NCBI GenBank assembly: GCA_036365455.1
Contig: JAWQUS010000016.1
Coordinates: 12,733,001 to 12,797,000 of the forward strand
DNA length: 64,000 nt
Source: Macrosoma leucophasiata
Taxonomy: Eukaryota; Arthropoda; Insecta; Lepidoptera; Hedylidae
Direction: 5' to 3'
A program made the translations under genes and the position numbers. Shown piece after piece: positions 22,901 through 33,895 of this stretch. The notes beneath the pieces are model-generated. The model did not search any database, was not told the DNA's origin, and worked only from the letters and a program-made list of their open reading frames with translations. Every line of letters begins with the position of its first letter. Position 1 is the first letter of the stretch.

Positions 22901-25900
22901 CAATGTAGGTGTGTTCCTAACGTCAAAGAGTCAATTTGCACTTTATTACCGCTATACAAAGTTCATACTAAAGAAAACAAGGTTAAGGGTTCTTAAGATT
23001 TTATTTTTTTGGAAATGTGCGCTCAACCCCCTAAGACAGGAGGTGATAGTTTGTAGGGGGTATTTTGTCAGTTTTTAATGCCAGAAAATTGGTTTACAGA
23101 CTCTTTTGGCGCATCAATATTTTTTTTTATCTTCCCCCAAACCCTTAAAAATGGGTAGGGAAATTGGTATGGAACTTTTCGCAATTTTCAAGGTGGAATA
23201 TAATGAACAGGCTCTTTCAATAAAACAAATATTAATACTTTCGGGCAAAGATAAGTACTCCACAAAGAGGTACGCGACGAGAAACTCGATTAGGACATTT
23301 CCACAGGATCGTAAAATTTAAATAATTTATAAAACGACATCCACGCGGGCGAAGCCGCAAGCAACAGCTAGTTCTTAATAAAATTAACCCAAAAGAAATT
23401 ATATTAGTATACCTACTACGTAACTTCACGCCTGTAATCTCCGAAGGGGTAGGCAGAGGTAAATGCATGCATTCAATCATACATGCAAACACCCACGACT
23501 CGCCGGTTACGTTTTGGCCCATGTAACAGGTGGCGAACCTGTTGCCATCTTCGGGCACATTACCACACTCCGGGGTACTGGGAAACTTCCAGAAATGGAT
23601 AAATCCCAATAGAAGCAGAGATAAAGGATTTTAAACCGTTATCTCTAATAACCACCGACCCGGGAATCGAACCCAGGACCTCGAGCGTAATAGTAGTGGC
23701 CTGCTACCACTACGCTACTGAGGCAGTTTAGTATACCTACTACTAACTTAAATCTAATCTAAGCAAAACTAGTAAGCTTATACTTTATAGAGTGGCCTGT
23801 CCTTTCCCTACAGCCTAGCTGAAGCCTCTCAGAATATTTAGGCCGGCATTATTGGGCGACCCGTCAAAAGTAAGTACAATATCCACAAAAATTAATATCA
23901 CTGAGTGAAATTGCCTGCGTAAACTTTACGCCAGTCTCTTAGCTCGTAACGACAACACAGACGAGAAAGAAAGCGAAAGTTTCAATGTGGGCCTGTTGCA
24001 ACTACCTCACATTTTTAGGATTCCGTACCTTAAAAGGAAAAAAGGAACCCTTATAGGATCACTCGTGCGTCTGTCTGTCTGTCCGACTGTCACAGCCAAT
24101 TTGCTCCGAAACTACTCGACCGATTGAGTTGAAATTTGATGAATATATGTAAATTGGTGACCCAAGATGAACACGTCAAGTAAAATAGTAAATTTTAAAC
24201 AGGGGGCCTCTTTCGGGGGGTAAATCAGAAAATTAAAGAAAAATAATTCGTAAACTGTGTCGTGTGACATATCAAATGAAAGAGGTCGTTGTCAGCATTT
24301 CAGATATATTTTTTTAATATTTTTTGCATAAACAAATTTGAAGTTATTTAAGAAAAACGACGAAAATGTACCATTCCCATTTTGCTCCGAAACTACTGAA
24401 CTTAAAATTTGCCTATAGATTACTGGAAAACCTATAGAAGTTTGAGTATTCAAATTAAATCGAAAATTCATAATAATATAACCCGGTACCACTGTAACCG
24501 CTATATCCCTGCATTTTATATCTGTAATATTTTCCAAAATATTTATTTAAATTACGGAACCCTCACCACGCGAGTCGAATTCGCACTTGTCCGGTTTTTT
24601 TTGTCCTCGAGTATCCCTTTTATACCATAAAATCGAATTCTTCGCAGCCACTTGTATCCAACTTCAAGGACGTATTTAAAAGGGTCGTACTTCATAAATA
24701 ACTTTTTCCGTCACCGTCATTTATGCAAAAGATCTAATGTGTTAATACGGCAGGCGATAATTTCGTTGTTCGGACCAATTCTAGAAACGTATAAATACAA
24801 AGAAACTCACTCTTACTAACGCACTCGGATGAAATCCGTGATCTTGATAGTCGAAGCTAGCAAATCCAGAAGTTAAACTTTTCAATGTATCATGGAAGTC
24901 TATAACTACTTCTGATAACGGTAAAATGAACTGCATCATGGTCATTTTATTGTCTACCGCGCTGGAGGGGAGTGGTGTGCCTCGACGGTCCACACACAAA
25001 GTTGTAACTGCTCCTATGTATTCAACAGGTGTAATGACTGTACCTGAAAATAAATGTTGATAAGTTATTATTTTCTTGCGAGAAACAATGATATTTTGTT
25101 CTATATTTTCGTTTTTGGTGTGTGTAAAACATGAAGTAGAAATATAAAAAATAGAATTTAAATTGAACCCATTATTGACCCAGTTCAATTTATCATCACT
25201 ACTAAAAGTATGAGTGATTCAGATGAATTATTGACGAACGGATTCTTAAAGGTATTCCTAAATGATTAGAGAATTGCTTCATCAATACACCAATTTGACC
25301 CTTTTTAAATCAAATAAATTATTAGAAAAGCATAGGTACCCACCAATCTGTTTATTTATTTATTTATTTATTCTTTATTGCATCAATAAAATATCGGTAC
25401 AAATGGCGGACTTAACGCTTAAAGCGCTCTCTGCCAGTCAACCATTGGTAGTTAAAAAAAAATTGTTGGCGGTGCTTACAAAAAAAATAAACTAATAAAT
25501 CGAGATATTCAGTTGGAATGGTACAATTAAATACAAAAATAAATATATTACAGAAACCAAAATAAATATTTAAATTATTTCTATACATACGTAATACACA
25601 AATAAATAGCTATCATATAAATATATAATAAATAAATATATATATATATACACATATGTATACATAAATAGCATTATACCTTAAACAGAAATTAAATTAA
25701 CACAGTGATATAATACATGATAAAAGTAATGATGATGATATTGCGGATTTAAGGTTTAAGAAAGTGTTCTTTGATTCTTTTCTTAAAAGCCTGTTTTGTA
25801 GTAAGTCTACGGATATCTTCTGGAAGAGCATTCCACAAACGGATCACTTGGATGACGAAAGAGCTGGATATGAAGCCGGAACGGTGAAGAGGTATGGAAA

Positions 25901-28900
25901 GAATATTAGAATCAATGGAGCGTAATTGAAACGAATGCGAAGAAGAAAGATAATTAAATTTACTTTTTAAATATGAAGGAGTAGTGGGGTCAGAAAGAAT
26001 AGAAAAAAGTTGGCTAAGAAGCCGTGCTTGTCTTCGCTGTCGAACAGGAAGCCAATTTAGCTTTGTTCGAAAGGCAGAAACATGGTCAAACTTGCGAATA
26101 CAAAATATGAAACGGAGAGAGTTATTAATGAGTCTATCAAGTTTATCAAGAAGAGTCTCATTCAGGTCCAGATAACACACATCAGCATAATCAATAAGGG
26201 GAAAAATTAGTGCCTGAACGAGTCGCGTCTTAATTACAGTTGGAAGAAAGTTTTTTAGTCGGTTAAGGGAATGAAGTGTTGCGTAGACAGCTCGACTCAC
26301 TTCATTGACATGGACCCTCCAGCTAAGAGTCGTATCGATGTGCAGTCCTAAATCCTTCACAGCAGAACAAAATGGTATAATCCGACCTTCAAACATGACA
26401 GGTGCAACAGAACTACCACTTAATTTACCTAACTGTCTTGAGCTACCAACTATAATGGCCTGACACTTATCCGGATTGACTTGGATGCCATATTTGTGAG
26501 ACCAAGAACTAATTTTATTGAGATTGGAGTTAATCTTACGAACAGCAATATTAATATTTTCGACTTCCGATTGACTATATAATTGTAAGTCATCTGCATA
26601 GAGATGGTAAGAGCAGTCCAAAACAGCCGAAATAATGTTTATAAAGATAGAGAAAAGAAGAGGGGAAAGAATGCCACCTTGTGGTACACCTGCACTGAGG
26701 TGACACCAGTTCGAAAGAACTCCCTTAACTCGAACTGCCTGTTGTCTGTTCTCGAGATATGACGAAAACCACTCCACTGCTGAAGAGGAAAAATTTAGAT
26801 GTCTCATAATAGCAAGGAGGATATCATGGTCAACCATGTTGAATGCGTTTGAGAAGTCAATTAAAACCAAGACAGTGACCATTCTATCCTCCATGCCACT
26901 CCTAATATCATCGGTTACTTTGAGAAGTGCAGTAGTAGTGCTGTGGCCAGGACGAAAGCCGGATTGGTAGGGAGATACAAGATTATTGCCGAATATGAAA
27001 GCTGAAACCTGTTTATGCACAACTGCTTCGAGAGTTTTAGAGAGAAACGGCAATATAGAGATAGGCCTATACTCCTTTAATTCACAGGGATTATTAACTT
27101 TGGGAAGTGGAATTACAAAAGCCTTTTGCCAGATCAAAGGAAAAATCCCTGTCGTTAAACTGTTTCGATAGAATTATCTATTAAAATTGATAATTTTAAC
27201 TTTACAGTGGTGTTACGCGTGGGGTCGTGACGACCCACAAGATGAGGATTCTTTCGCTAGGGCAGTTTAATCGAACAATGATGGTCAAACCTGATGGCGG
27301 GGTCAAAAGTCTTAGGAATCGGCGTGCATGTTTAAAGAGAATGATGAAAGCATGTAGATGATGCACGGGAGGTGTGTCAGGACCGGGATATCTGGCTCTT
27401 CACACTCTCTGCCTAACCCGTTAGGAACCTGGCGTGAAGATACATAGGTACATACATACGGTCAAACCATTCGAATAGGGTGGTTGTAAATGCTATAACG
27501 GGATAGGCAGCAGCGACACGAGATTAAACTTAAAAATCGTGGTGATAAGACATACCTATAACGAAATTAAAAGTAAAACTATCACACAGATTAGTACACT
27601 TTACAAGTTTATGAGTAATAGTTGATCTACTTTTAAAATGTAATTGGAAAACGAAACCCTACATTGCGCGTGGCCCGACGCGCACTAGTTTCATTTTTAT
27701 AAAAAAAACTTACCTTGTCAACAACAAAAAAAAGAAATAGAAAATACTTTTAGTATCAGATATCATCTTTTTTTAAAGGTTGTTTAGGTTATCTTACTCA
27801 AGTTTATTTATAAACCTAGGTTCCAAAGTTAAAAATCTAGATCCATCTACGAGTATCTTGATTGAAAATAGAGAATTTGAATTTTCGTCATCTCAAGTTT
27901 TTTTATGCGTTACAGTAACAGCCTGGTTAGTTTGAAAAAAAAAATGTACCTACTTACATTTTTTTACTTTGAACATGATACATTTACATTTTACAGGAAT
28001 CAGCAGGTTTTTGTAAGCATAATATATTTACCTATCACAAATGGTTCAAAGTATTCTTCTATATTATTTGGGTCTGGCAACAACAGAGGATTAGTGATAA
28101 TTACTTCATTTCCCTTGTACTGTTTTATGTTCTTGGCTCCTCTAACTCTGCAATGAAATATTACTTGAAATTACAAGAACTGCATGCTTGTTTGCCGCAT
28201 AATAAGTACAGACAGCAACCAAGCAGCATTGTAAAATTATTTACCACATGGTATTCACTGGTGGTAGAGCTCCAGTGACTGAGCTCGCGGGCGTAGGCAC
28301 CACCGCATTACCTAATATACTTGCCGCTAAATGGTAGTGTTAAGCACTATCGTGTTCCGGTCAAGTGGTAATGTACGGCCCTGTAATTTCCGGCACAGAG
28401 GCATAACACCTTAGGCCACAGGAGTGGTAACGCATCTGCATTTTGACCTTGGTCTTTGTGTGGGAGTCTATAGGCTGGAGTCATCACTTAACATCAATGT
28501 GAACTGCGTGCCTGTTTGCCACTTACATTACATAAAAAAAAAATTGGTGGTAGAGTTCCAGTGTCGGAGCTCGAGAGAGTAGGTAGCATCGCATTATCTA
28601 ATCTGTCTACCGCCGAATGATAGCGTTCAGCGCTATAGTGTTCCAGTTAGATAACCCTCTAATAGCCAATACAGAGGCACAACAACTCATCAGGGGTGGC
28701 AACGTATCTGCATTTTGGGCTCTGGTTTTTGTGTATATATTTATGATAACATAATGTTTACTTGACTTTGTATGGTACTGAAGGCGCTGTGAGTATGGCT
28801 TCAGCTTTGTGTTCTTGTAGTAGGCGCTGAGTGAACACGTCCAAATGTAGTAAACCCAAGAAACCAATACGCCAACCTTGTCCCAATGCTGGACTGGAAA

Positions 28901-31900
28901 CAGATGTAGGTTCGGGGTAAATATGTATTTTGGTGAGCCAAAAGGTTTTAGACACATTTCAACAGTTCCTAAATACAGGAATTTGGTTTGGGAATTGACA
29001 AACATTTTAAATGTATTTTACATTTAAAATGTTTGTCAACTTTTGGCCAAATTCCCAACAAGTGAAAAAATATAAATTCAAATAGGTAGGATAGGGATAG
29101 GCAATCCGAAGTTGACTTTTTCGTTTGCTTGAATCTTTAAATTTATGGACGATTGACATTATGTTAGTTACATAAACTTGCAAGCTTTAAACTGGAATCT
29201 GTAAACAATTAAAGGAGATGTTGCAAAAATGTATGGACCTCCGGCCATGTATTGTACACAATATCATTGAACAGGCAAAATCAATATAAAAACGTTTTTT
29301 ACTGCATAATTTCACTTATTTAGCTTGGTTTGCAGTTACAAAACATTATTTGCAGATAGAATTGCAACTCAAAACCAACATGGCGAATATGGCGGGCGAT
29401 GTCATTTTGACATTTTCATTTTCTAAATTGTATTTTGATTATAAAGTAGTTGGAGATAAAAGTAATGTTTTCTAAATACTATCGAAATCGATTGATCCCA
29501 AGTGTCACATAGTTGAAAATGATAAAATCGTTTGAATTAAATGTGGTTGAATATATTCTTGAATAAATTAATTGTAATTTTTACGGATTCTTCTTTAAAT
29601 TACCCATTTTTTGAGGACGTGTACGAACCAGAGCCGAGCTCGCAACGTCTCCTTTAACAACATTATTATTATTTTAAACAACCCCAGTTTATGTCATTCC
29701 AGTTTATAGGTCGCAAGTGTATATTATATTACTATATAAATATGTATATAAATTTGAATTATTAATACGAATTACTAGTATCCTATAAAATAAGTAATTT
29801 AAATGTAATCAAAACAAAGTCGTCGAGTGTATCTGTCTACCTGTAAGGGACAAATTTAGTAACTACCGAATGTCAACTACATAAGCCACCTAGTGGAAAA
29901 TATATAAAATGCACATATATATTTATGTATAATAGAACCTATTTAAGTATATAAAATGAACCACAAGTACGAGCTTGAATGACGAACGACGCGTTGAATA
30001 ACGGCACTTAAAGCTTTCATATGAGTGAGCCTACATGTTTAAATATAACTTCTCAGCTATAATCCTTAGCCAGCTATCCCACAGGCACCCTCATCTTGCC
30101 TAGTTGGAGGTCCTCTCTTTTGCTATCACTACCCCATTGAAGCAGCTAAATAAGATTAGTTCACCACACTCTTCAGACAAACCCCACAACTTTTTAAGCA
30201 CATGGGATTATAAAGTTGGTTCAAACTTTTTAATCTCGTCTTGTGCACCAAAGTAAAAAAAGTGTATATTACCTGGAATCCACATGAACACTAACAGCTG
30301 AGTCATTTAGAGCCAATTTTTTAATAGCGTCGCTAAGCTGTGTATGTTGGGACTGGTCTGCAGGAAATATACCAGCATATACCATGTGCCTGACGGGGGG
30401 GACTGTCACTGTTTGTGTATTATTAGCAGAGTCTATGGAGAGCAGCTGATCGCCGACATTGCCTCCGCTTTTAGGCCCACAACCTAAAAAAAATTAAGTG
30501 ATATGGTGTATTATGTTATTGTCAATCTCCAATAAAAAGACACATTACATAATTAATACCCAAGTATTTAAGTAACTTATCTGTTTGACAGAAAAAAATA
30601 TGAATTAAAAATCTATATAGTAATATATGTAAAGGTAATATAAGTTTTAATTTCTTTAATTTTAGTATAGAGTTATAATTTAAAATATTTCATCACTTAC
30701 CTACCATCACAACCTGACCAGCAGCAGCTTTATCGATAGGCTCTTCATTTGGACGTAAAAGTGCTAAGTATTTCACTACATGTTGCTTTTGATCAGTCAT
30801 CCACCTCACTGGTTGACCAACTTGTAGAGTTCCAGAGTGAATGTAAGCTAAGCATAGTACACCTCTGTATTTATCATGCCATGTATCTATTATATGTGCT
30901 CTGAAGGGTAGTTTTTCATCTGCATTAGGGGGTGGTATTCTTGTTATCACTGCTTCTAATAGCTCATTGACACCCCAACCTTTTTTTGCAGATATACTTA
31001 AAACAGTATCAGGGTCTATATTAAACAGAGACTTCATTTGACCTTTAACCTTATCTGGATCTGCTCTAGGAAGGTCAACTTTATTAAGAGTAGGTATAAT
31101 GACTAAGTTATTCCTTTTGGCTAATGCATGAACTGCAACTGTTTGAGCTTGAACTCCCTCATTTGCATCAACTAAAAGTATCACACCCTGACATGCAGTG
31201 ACACTCCGTACAACCTAGTAATCAAAATGCAATTATGTTAGTATGTATATTATCAAAATCCAATACAGGGTAGGCAGAAGGTGTAGTGTGCAATAATATT
31301 GGTGCTCCACTTTTTCTATTTTTTTTATTATGTGCAATAATAAAAAAATATGATAATACAAGGTGATACAATTATGTTATATCATTAATTGTATTATAAC
31401 ACAATTACCTATATTGCATAATAAAATTTTAAGTTGTGATTATCATGTTGTAGCTTTTCTTCTTTAACCCATTGACTGCCGAAGGTTAGCGTCAAATCGA
31501 AATCGGTGGCCACCATACAAATGCTAATACTACGCAATATTACGGATCTGGCACCAACATCAAAAAATACCCATGCTTTTTGGCATGCATTGCATGGTTG
31601 GCACCCATGGGGTATTTATTGATTTTTTGATGACCTTCGCAATACTAAGTATTCGTAATATTGCGTAGTCCGGTACCAACTACAACCCTTTCATCAAATG
31701 ATGCCGTTCCACGCAATACTGCGTACACGTAATATTGCGTTTATTGGCATCTGTGTCTATTTTTTTATTTGATCAATTTTATATTTCTGAATGATAACAA
31801 TACCTCTGCGCTCGCGCTACACTTTCCACCAAATTATGCAAATTATGGTCGCCTATCGACTAACGGAGCTTTTTTTATGCAGTGAAGGTGGCAAACAAGC

Positions 31901-33895
31901 GTGCAGTTCACATTGATCTTAAGTGATGACTGCAGCCTACCCACACAAAGACCAGGTCAAAATGCAGATAGGTTGCTACCCCTGAGGCCTAGGTTGTTAT
32001 ATCTCTGTGATATGGGGCCATACATTGCCACTATCTAGCATTGATAGTGCTGAACACTACCATTTAGCGGCAGATAGATTAGGTAATGCGGTGGTGCCTA
32101 CGCCCTCGATGGAACTATATTCGTGGCATGTTGTACTCGACTTCCTTCAAAAGAGCCGAAAATGCTCTTTGAATTTCCATCGGCTGTCGAGAACCCTGAA
32201 AAACCTACCCTATGTTTATTGTATTTATTTCTTTTTTAAATTAAAAAAAGGTCATTAAGATTTACCATACAGAGTTTTGTTTTACAAAGCATATTTATGT
32301 TATGATTCATTTTTTTTCATAAGAAGTAAAATATGATGTTATTTTTATTATTGTGTTGATTTCATGAGAAATGGTTATTATTTTCATTAAGAATAGTTAA
32401 TTGTGAGTGAATAGATCTCATTGGAAAACTAATCTTTTTTTCTCAACATTTTCTAAGAAAATGTGCTGTTTGAGTCATTTAAAAATAATAAAGTTACTAC
32501 TGTTTTTTTTCTACGTTTTATTTAGTAGGCCAAAGAACATAAAAATTATCAATACAAGGTGCCAAATAGCAGCGATTACCATTTACGCCCTTTGGAAGTT
32601 CTACGCAATATTTCGTAGTTGGCTTCCGGCTATATTTACCACCTATGCAATATTACGTATTGGCACTCAATGGATTAAAGTGCAAACTCTCAACCTCACT
32701 TTACCGTATTTGGAGTAAGGTTTGAATATTAATTACTTATTAAGCCGTCAAGGCACGAGATGCCACCAGCAGCATGTTAATAATTGAAATTGTCAAACTT
32801 TTTCTCGTGAGCTGATGGGTTAATTAAACAACCTATCTACAAAATGTGAACATTCCTAGGCCAGCACTTGCTACGTACTCAGATTGCAGTTTTTATAGAT
32901 TCTGGATTATGTTAGATTAGATACTTAATTATACCAACCTCATTAGAGAAATCAACATGTCCAGGTGTATCAATCAGATTAAGAAGATATGTTGTGTTAT
33001 TGTGTGTATAGTTTAGAGATGCTGTAACAGCTTTAACTGTAATTCCTCTTTCTCTCTCCACCTGTAACCAAAAAACAGGCAATACTGCATGAATCAAACT
33101 TATTAAAGTGTCATGTCAAAGTCAATACCTAAATAATTTGTGTTTGCACCTGATATGAAAAACTTTAATAGTTTTCATTTTTGTGACCTTTCAAAGATAG
33201 GATGTCTACTTCACCCCATGCCTCATGCAAGCAATTAATCTATAAAGGTGTATACAATAAACCTACTGATTAAAATTATATTGCTTAATTTTTAGAATGG
33301 AGAGCACCCTTCTCTATCAATCTACACAAATATTTCTAAAATTAAACAACTGGTGAATGAAATTATGATAGTGTTAAGAATTTCCATGTAATTTTAGATG
33401 CAAAAGAACAACACATTTTCATTGATGATAACTGATTCAATATTTTAATAATACTTATAAAAAGGGAAATAAAATTATGGTGATAAATCTTGGTAACTAA
33501 CCTGAAGTTGATCTAAAACCTGAGCATTTTCACTGCCCGGTTTTATAACTCCAGTTATTTCCAATAGCCGATCAGCCAGAGTACTTTTGCCATGATCTAC
33601 GTGGGCCACTATACTAAAGTTTCTAATTTTCTTTATATCTACTTCAGAACTGTACAGTCGTTTCACAAAGCTGAAAATATATAATTGATGTTAGCACTTA
33701 AATATGAATATATATTGCTGTAAGTTATTCCAAACTATTATATTATTTGAATTCAATTAAATTTTACGAATAAATACTTACTCACTGTAATATTTACAGA
33801 AACATAGGCTCTTTACCAAATAGAACAATTACATACCTTTTACAGGGGCAAACATAATTACACAATTTTTGTGAAATATATAGAAGTCTAACCAT
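19950..33895 (-). CDS. GUF1: GUF1, mitochondrial elongation factor 4 (LepA) GTPase
   Basis: Eleven exons on the minus strand: 33837-33895, 33502-33670, 32939-33061, 30701-31214, 30273-30483, 28762-28893, 28032-28147, 24811-25043, 22168-22296, 20820-20903 and 19950-20075. They total 1896 bases and encode 631 residues, with every junction in frame. The N-terminus ([20 protein letters not shown]) is a plausible mitochondrial presequence. GTPase motifs are all present: AHVDHGKS (G1), RERGIT (G2), DTPGH (G3), NKVD (G4) and SAKKGWG (G5). C-terminal LepA hallmarks follow: [17 protein letters not shown], '[13 protein letters not shown]', and the basic tail '[19 protein letters not shown]'. EF4 remobilises stalled mitochondrial ribosomes at the inner membrane. 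Exon 3 ends at an unusual donor (GAG|gttggt), so the usual 'EVSRS' reads EVVRS. Introns 3, 5, 7, 8, 9 and 10 are filled with transposons. Confidence 0.96.
20106..20260 (+). repeat. Lepidopteran interspersed repeat, copy 2 (GUF1 intron 10)
   Basis: Inverted relative to copy 1 at 1657-2035: '...gcattggagcagcgtggtgg...gtgcccagcagtgggacg' ending in an (att)n tail at about 20240-20255. It lies in the last intron of GUF1, only 30 bp from the exon 11 acceptor. Confidence 0.8.
20939..22103. mobile_element. 1165-bp foldback DNA element with long terminal inverted repeats (GUF1 intron 9)
   Basis: The two ends are inverted copies over about 140 bp. Left: 'GGTCAAGATCCCACTGCAGA', then 'tttcgttcatccagacatgc', and so on. 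The right end, read on the other strand, begins GGTTAAGATCCCACTGCAGA and continues with 'tttcgttcatccagaaatgc'. Inner matches extend to 'ctagagaatat', 'ggttgcct' and 'atggcc'. TA flanks both ends (20937-20938 and 22104-22105). The centre has no coherent ORF, so this is a non-autonomous element. It occupies almost all of the intron between exons 10 and 9: 35 bp remain on one side and 64 bp on the other. Confidence 0.85.
22490..22675. repeat. Repeat family G ('cgcgggcaacagctagt'), copy 1
   Basis: It ends 'cgacatccacgcaggcgaag' then 'tcgcgggcaacagctagt', preceded by 'accgattttaatgaaatttgg'. The same end occurs at 23330-23372, with decayed versions at 41212-41300 and 61605-61720. This is a widespread insect interspersed repeat, probably the 3' end of a LINE. 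It is non-coding here and lies in GUF1 intron 8. Confidence 0.65.
23417..23727 (-). mobile_element. tRNA-derived SINE (family 1), nearly full length, GUF1 intron 8
   Basis: Read on the minus strand, it starts with a tRNA-like head 'ctgcctcagtagcgtagtgg' (box A-like) and 'gtcctgggttcgattcccgg' (box B). The body follows, with 'ggatttatccatttctggaa' and 'gatggcaacagg', and the 3' end is 'ctctgcctaccccttcggag'. Other copies are 41770-42002 (-), 42568-42868 (+) and the copy split by the mariner at 39647-40943. Confidence 0.85.
23905..24620. repeat. Repeats E and F in GUF1 intron 8
   Basis: 23905-24005 matches repeat E at 19185-19310. 24010-24600 is the widespread unit beginning 'ttaggattccgtacctta', with 'gtctgtctgtctgtccg' in the middle, and ending 'ttcgcacttgtccggttttt'. 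Partial copies of F occur at 27530-27700, 43738-43870, 50340-50590 and, inverted, at 50850-50905. There is no coding potential I trust. Confidence 0.6.
25345..27167 (-). mobile_element. 5'-truncated CR1/L2-like LINE in GUF1 intron 7
   Basis: The minus strand runs from a truncation near 27167, through the reverse transcriptase ORF (25749-27137), to a 3' UTR ending in a (TAAA)n run at about 25345-25378. The 3' end ('ccaatggttgactggcagag' ... 'cgatattttattgatgcaat') is also present as a very short copy at 42988-43077. The endonuclease domain is missing, as expected for incomplete reverse transcription. The element is in the same orientation as GUF1. Confidence 0.88.
25749..27137 (-). CDS. LINE reverse transcriptase, partial (CR1/L2-like)
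   Basis: An uninterrupted frame of about 462 residues, extending a few codons further upstream ([15 protein letters not shown]). Reverse transcriptase motifs in order: '[20 protein letters not shown]', '[15 protein letters not shown]', '[17 protein letters not shown]', '[18 protein letters not shown]', the catalytic '[11 protein letters not shown]', and the thumb/C-terminal '[11 protein letters not shown]'. The F-x-A-F-x-x-V-D-H pattern and the microsatellite tail favour the CR1/L2 group over Jockey. The intact frame suggests a fairly recent insertion, but the truncation means it cannot move by itself. Confidence 0.88.
   Translation of the reverse strand: MIWQKAFVIPLPKVNNPCELKEYRPISILPFLSKTLEAVVHKQVSAFIFGNNLVSPYQSGFRPGHSTTTALLKVTDDIRSGMEDRMVTVLVLIDFSNAFNMVDHDILLAIMRHLNFSSSAVEWFSSYLENRQQAVRVKGVLSNWCHLSAGVPQGGILSPLLFSIFINIISAVLDCSYHLYADDLQLYSQSEVENINIAVRKINSNLNKISSWSHKYGIQVNPDKCQAIIVGSSRQLGKLSGSSVAPVMFEGRIIPFCSAVKDLGLHIDTTLSWRVHVNEVSRAVYATLHSLNRLKNFLPTVIKTRLVQALIFPLIDYADVCYLDLNETLLDKLDRLINNSLRFIFCIRKFDHVSAFRTKLNWLPVRQRRQARLLSQLFSILSDPTTPSYLKSKFNYLSSSHSFQLRSIDSNILSIPLHRSGFISSSFVIQVIRLWNALPEDIRRLTTKQAFKKRIKEHFLKP
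27368..27475 (+). repeat. Repeat family B, copy 2
   Basis: 'gtgtgtcaggaccgggat' then 'ctctctgcctaacccg' and 'gcgtgaagatacatagg', matching 8160-8255 and 63338-63405. It lies in GUF1 intron 7. Confidence 0.6.
28255..28735 (+). repeat. Two repeat A copies head to tail in GUF1 intron 6
   Basis: 28255-28537 is close to full length: it starts 'ggtggtagagctccagtgac', has 'gcgggcgtaggcaccaccgc', and ends 'cattacat' plus an A run. A second, more decayed copy starts directly after it at 28547 ('ggtggtagagttccagtg') and runs to about 28735, where it abuts exon 6. Confidence 0.8.
28979..29056. repeat. Long perfect hairpin in GUF1 intron 5
   Basis: The arms 28995-29015 ('ttgacaaacattttaaatgt' + a) and 29019-29039 are exact reverse complements with a 3-nt loop. 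An outer pairing of 'ggaatttgg' (28980-28988) with 'ccaaattcc' (29047-29055) extends the stem imperfectly. The predicted structure is a single hairpin of about 78 nt. Confidence 0.85.
31464..32678. mobile_element. TTAA-bounded non-autonomous element (piggyBac-like) in GUF1 intron 3
   Basis: The left end is TTAACCCATTGACTGCCGAA (31464 onward). The right end on the other strand is TTAATCCATTGAGTGCCAAT. The 17-bp terminal repeats have two mismatches and include TTAA, the piggyBac target sequence. The interior carries repeated palindromic motifs of the type 'acgcaatattacg' (about 31532, 31646, 31662, 31707, 31725, 32602 and 32646). A repeat A copy is inserted at 31885-32125. No transposase is visible. 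Confidence 0.6.
31885..32125 (-). repeat. Repeat family A, copy A4
   Basis: Reverse orientation: 'ggcaaacaagcgtgcagttc' ... 'ccacacaaagaccaggtc' ... 'tagtgctgaacactaccatt' ... 'cggtggtgcctacgccctcg'. It lies inside the TTAA-bounded element of GUF1 intron 3. Confidence 0.8.
32740..32823. mobile_element. Diverged copy of the 87-bp TTAA mini-element (GUF1 intron 3)
   Basis: 84 bp bounded by TTAA (32740-32743 and 32820-32823). It shares with the identical copies at 36240-36326 and 54000-54086 the order 'tcaaggc.cgag', 'gccacc.gc.gc', 'aattgaaattgtca' and 'tttttctcgtg'. It is clearly older than the other two. Confidence 0.6.
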
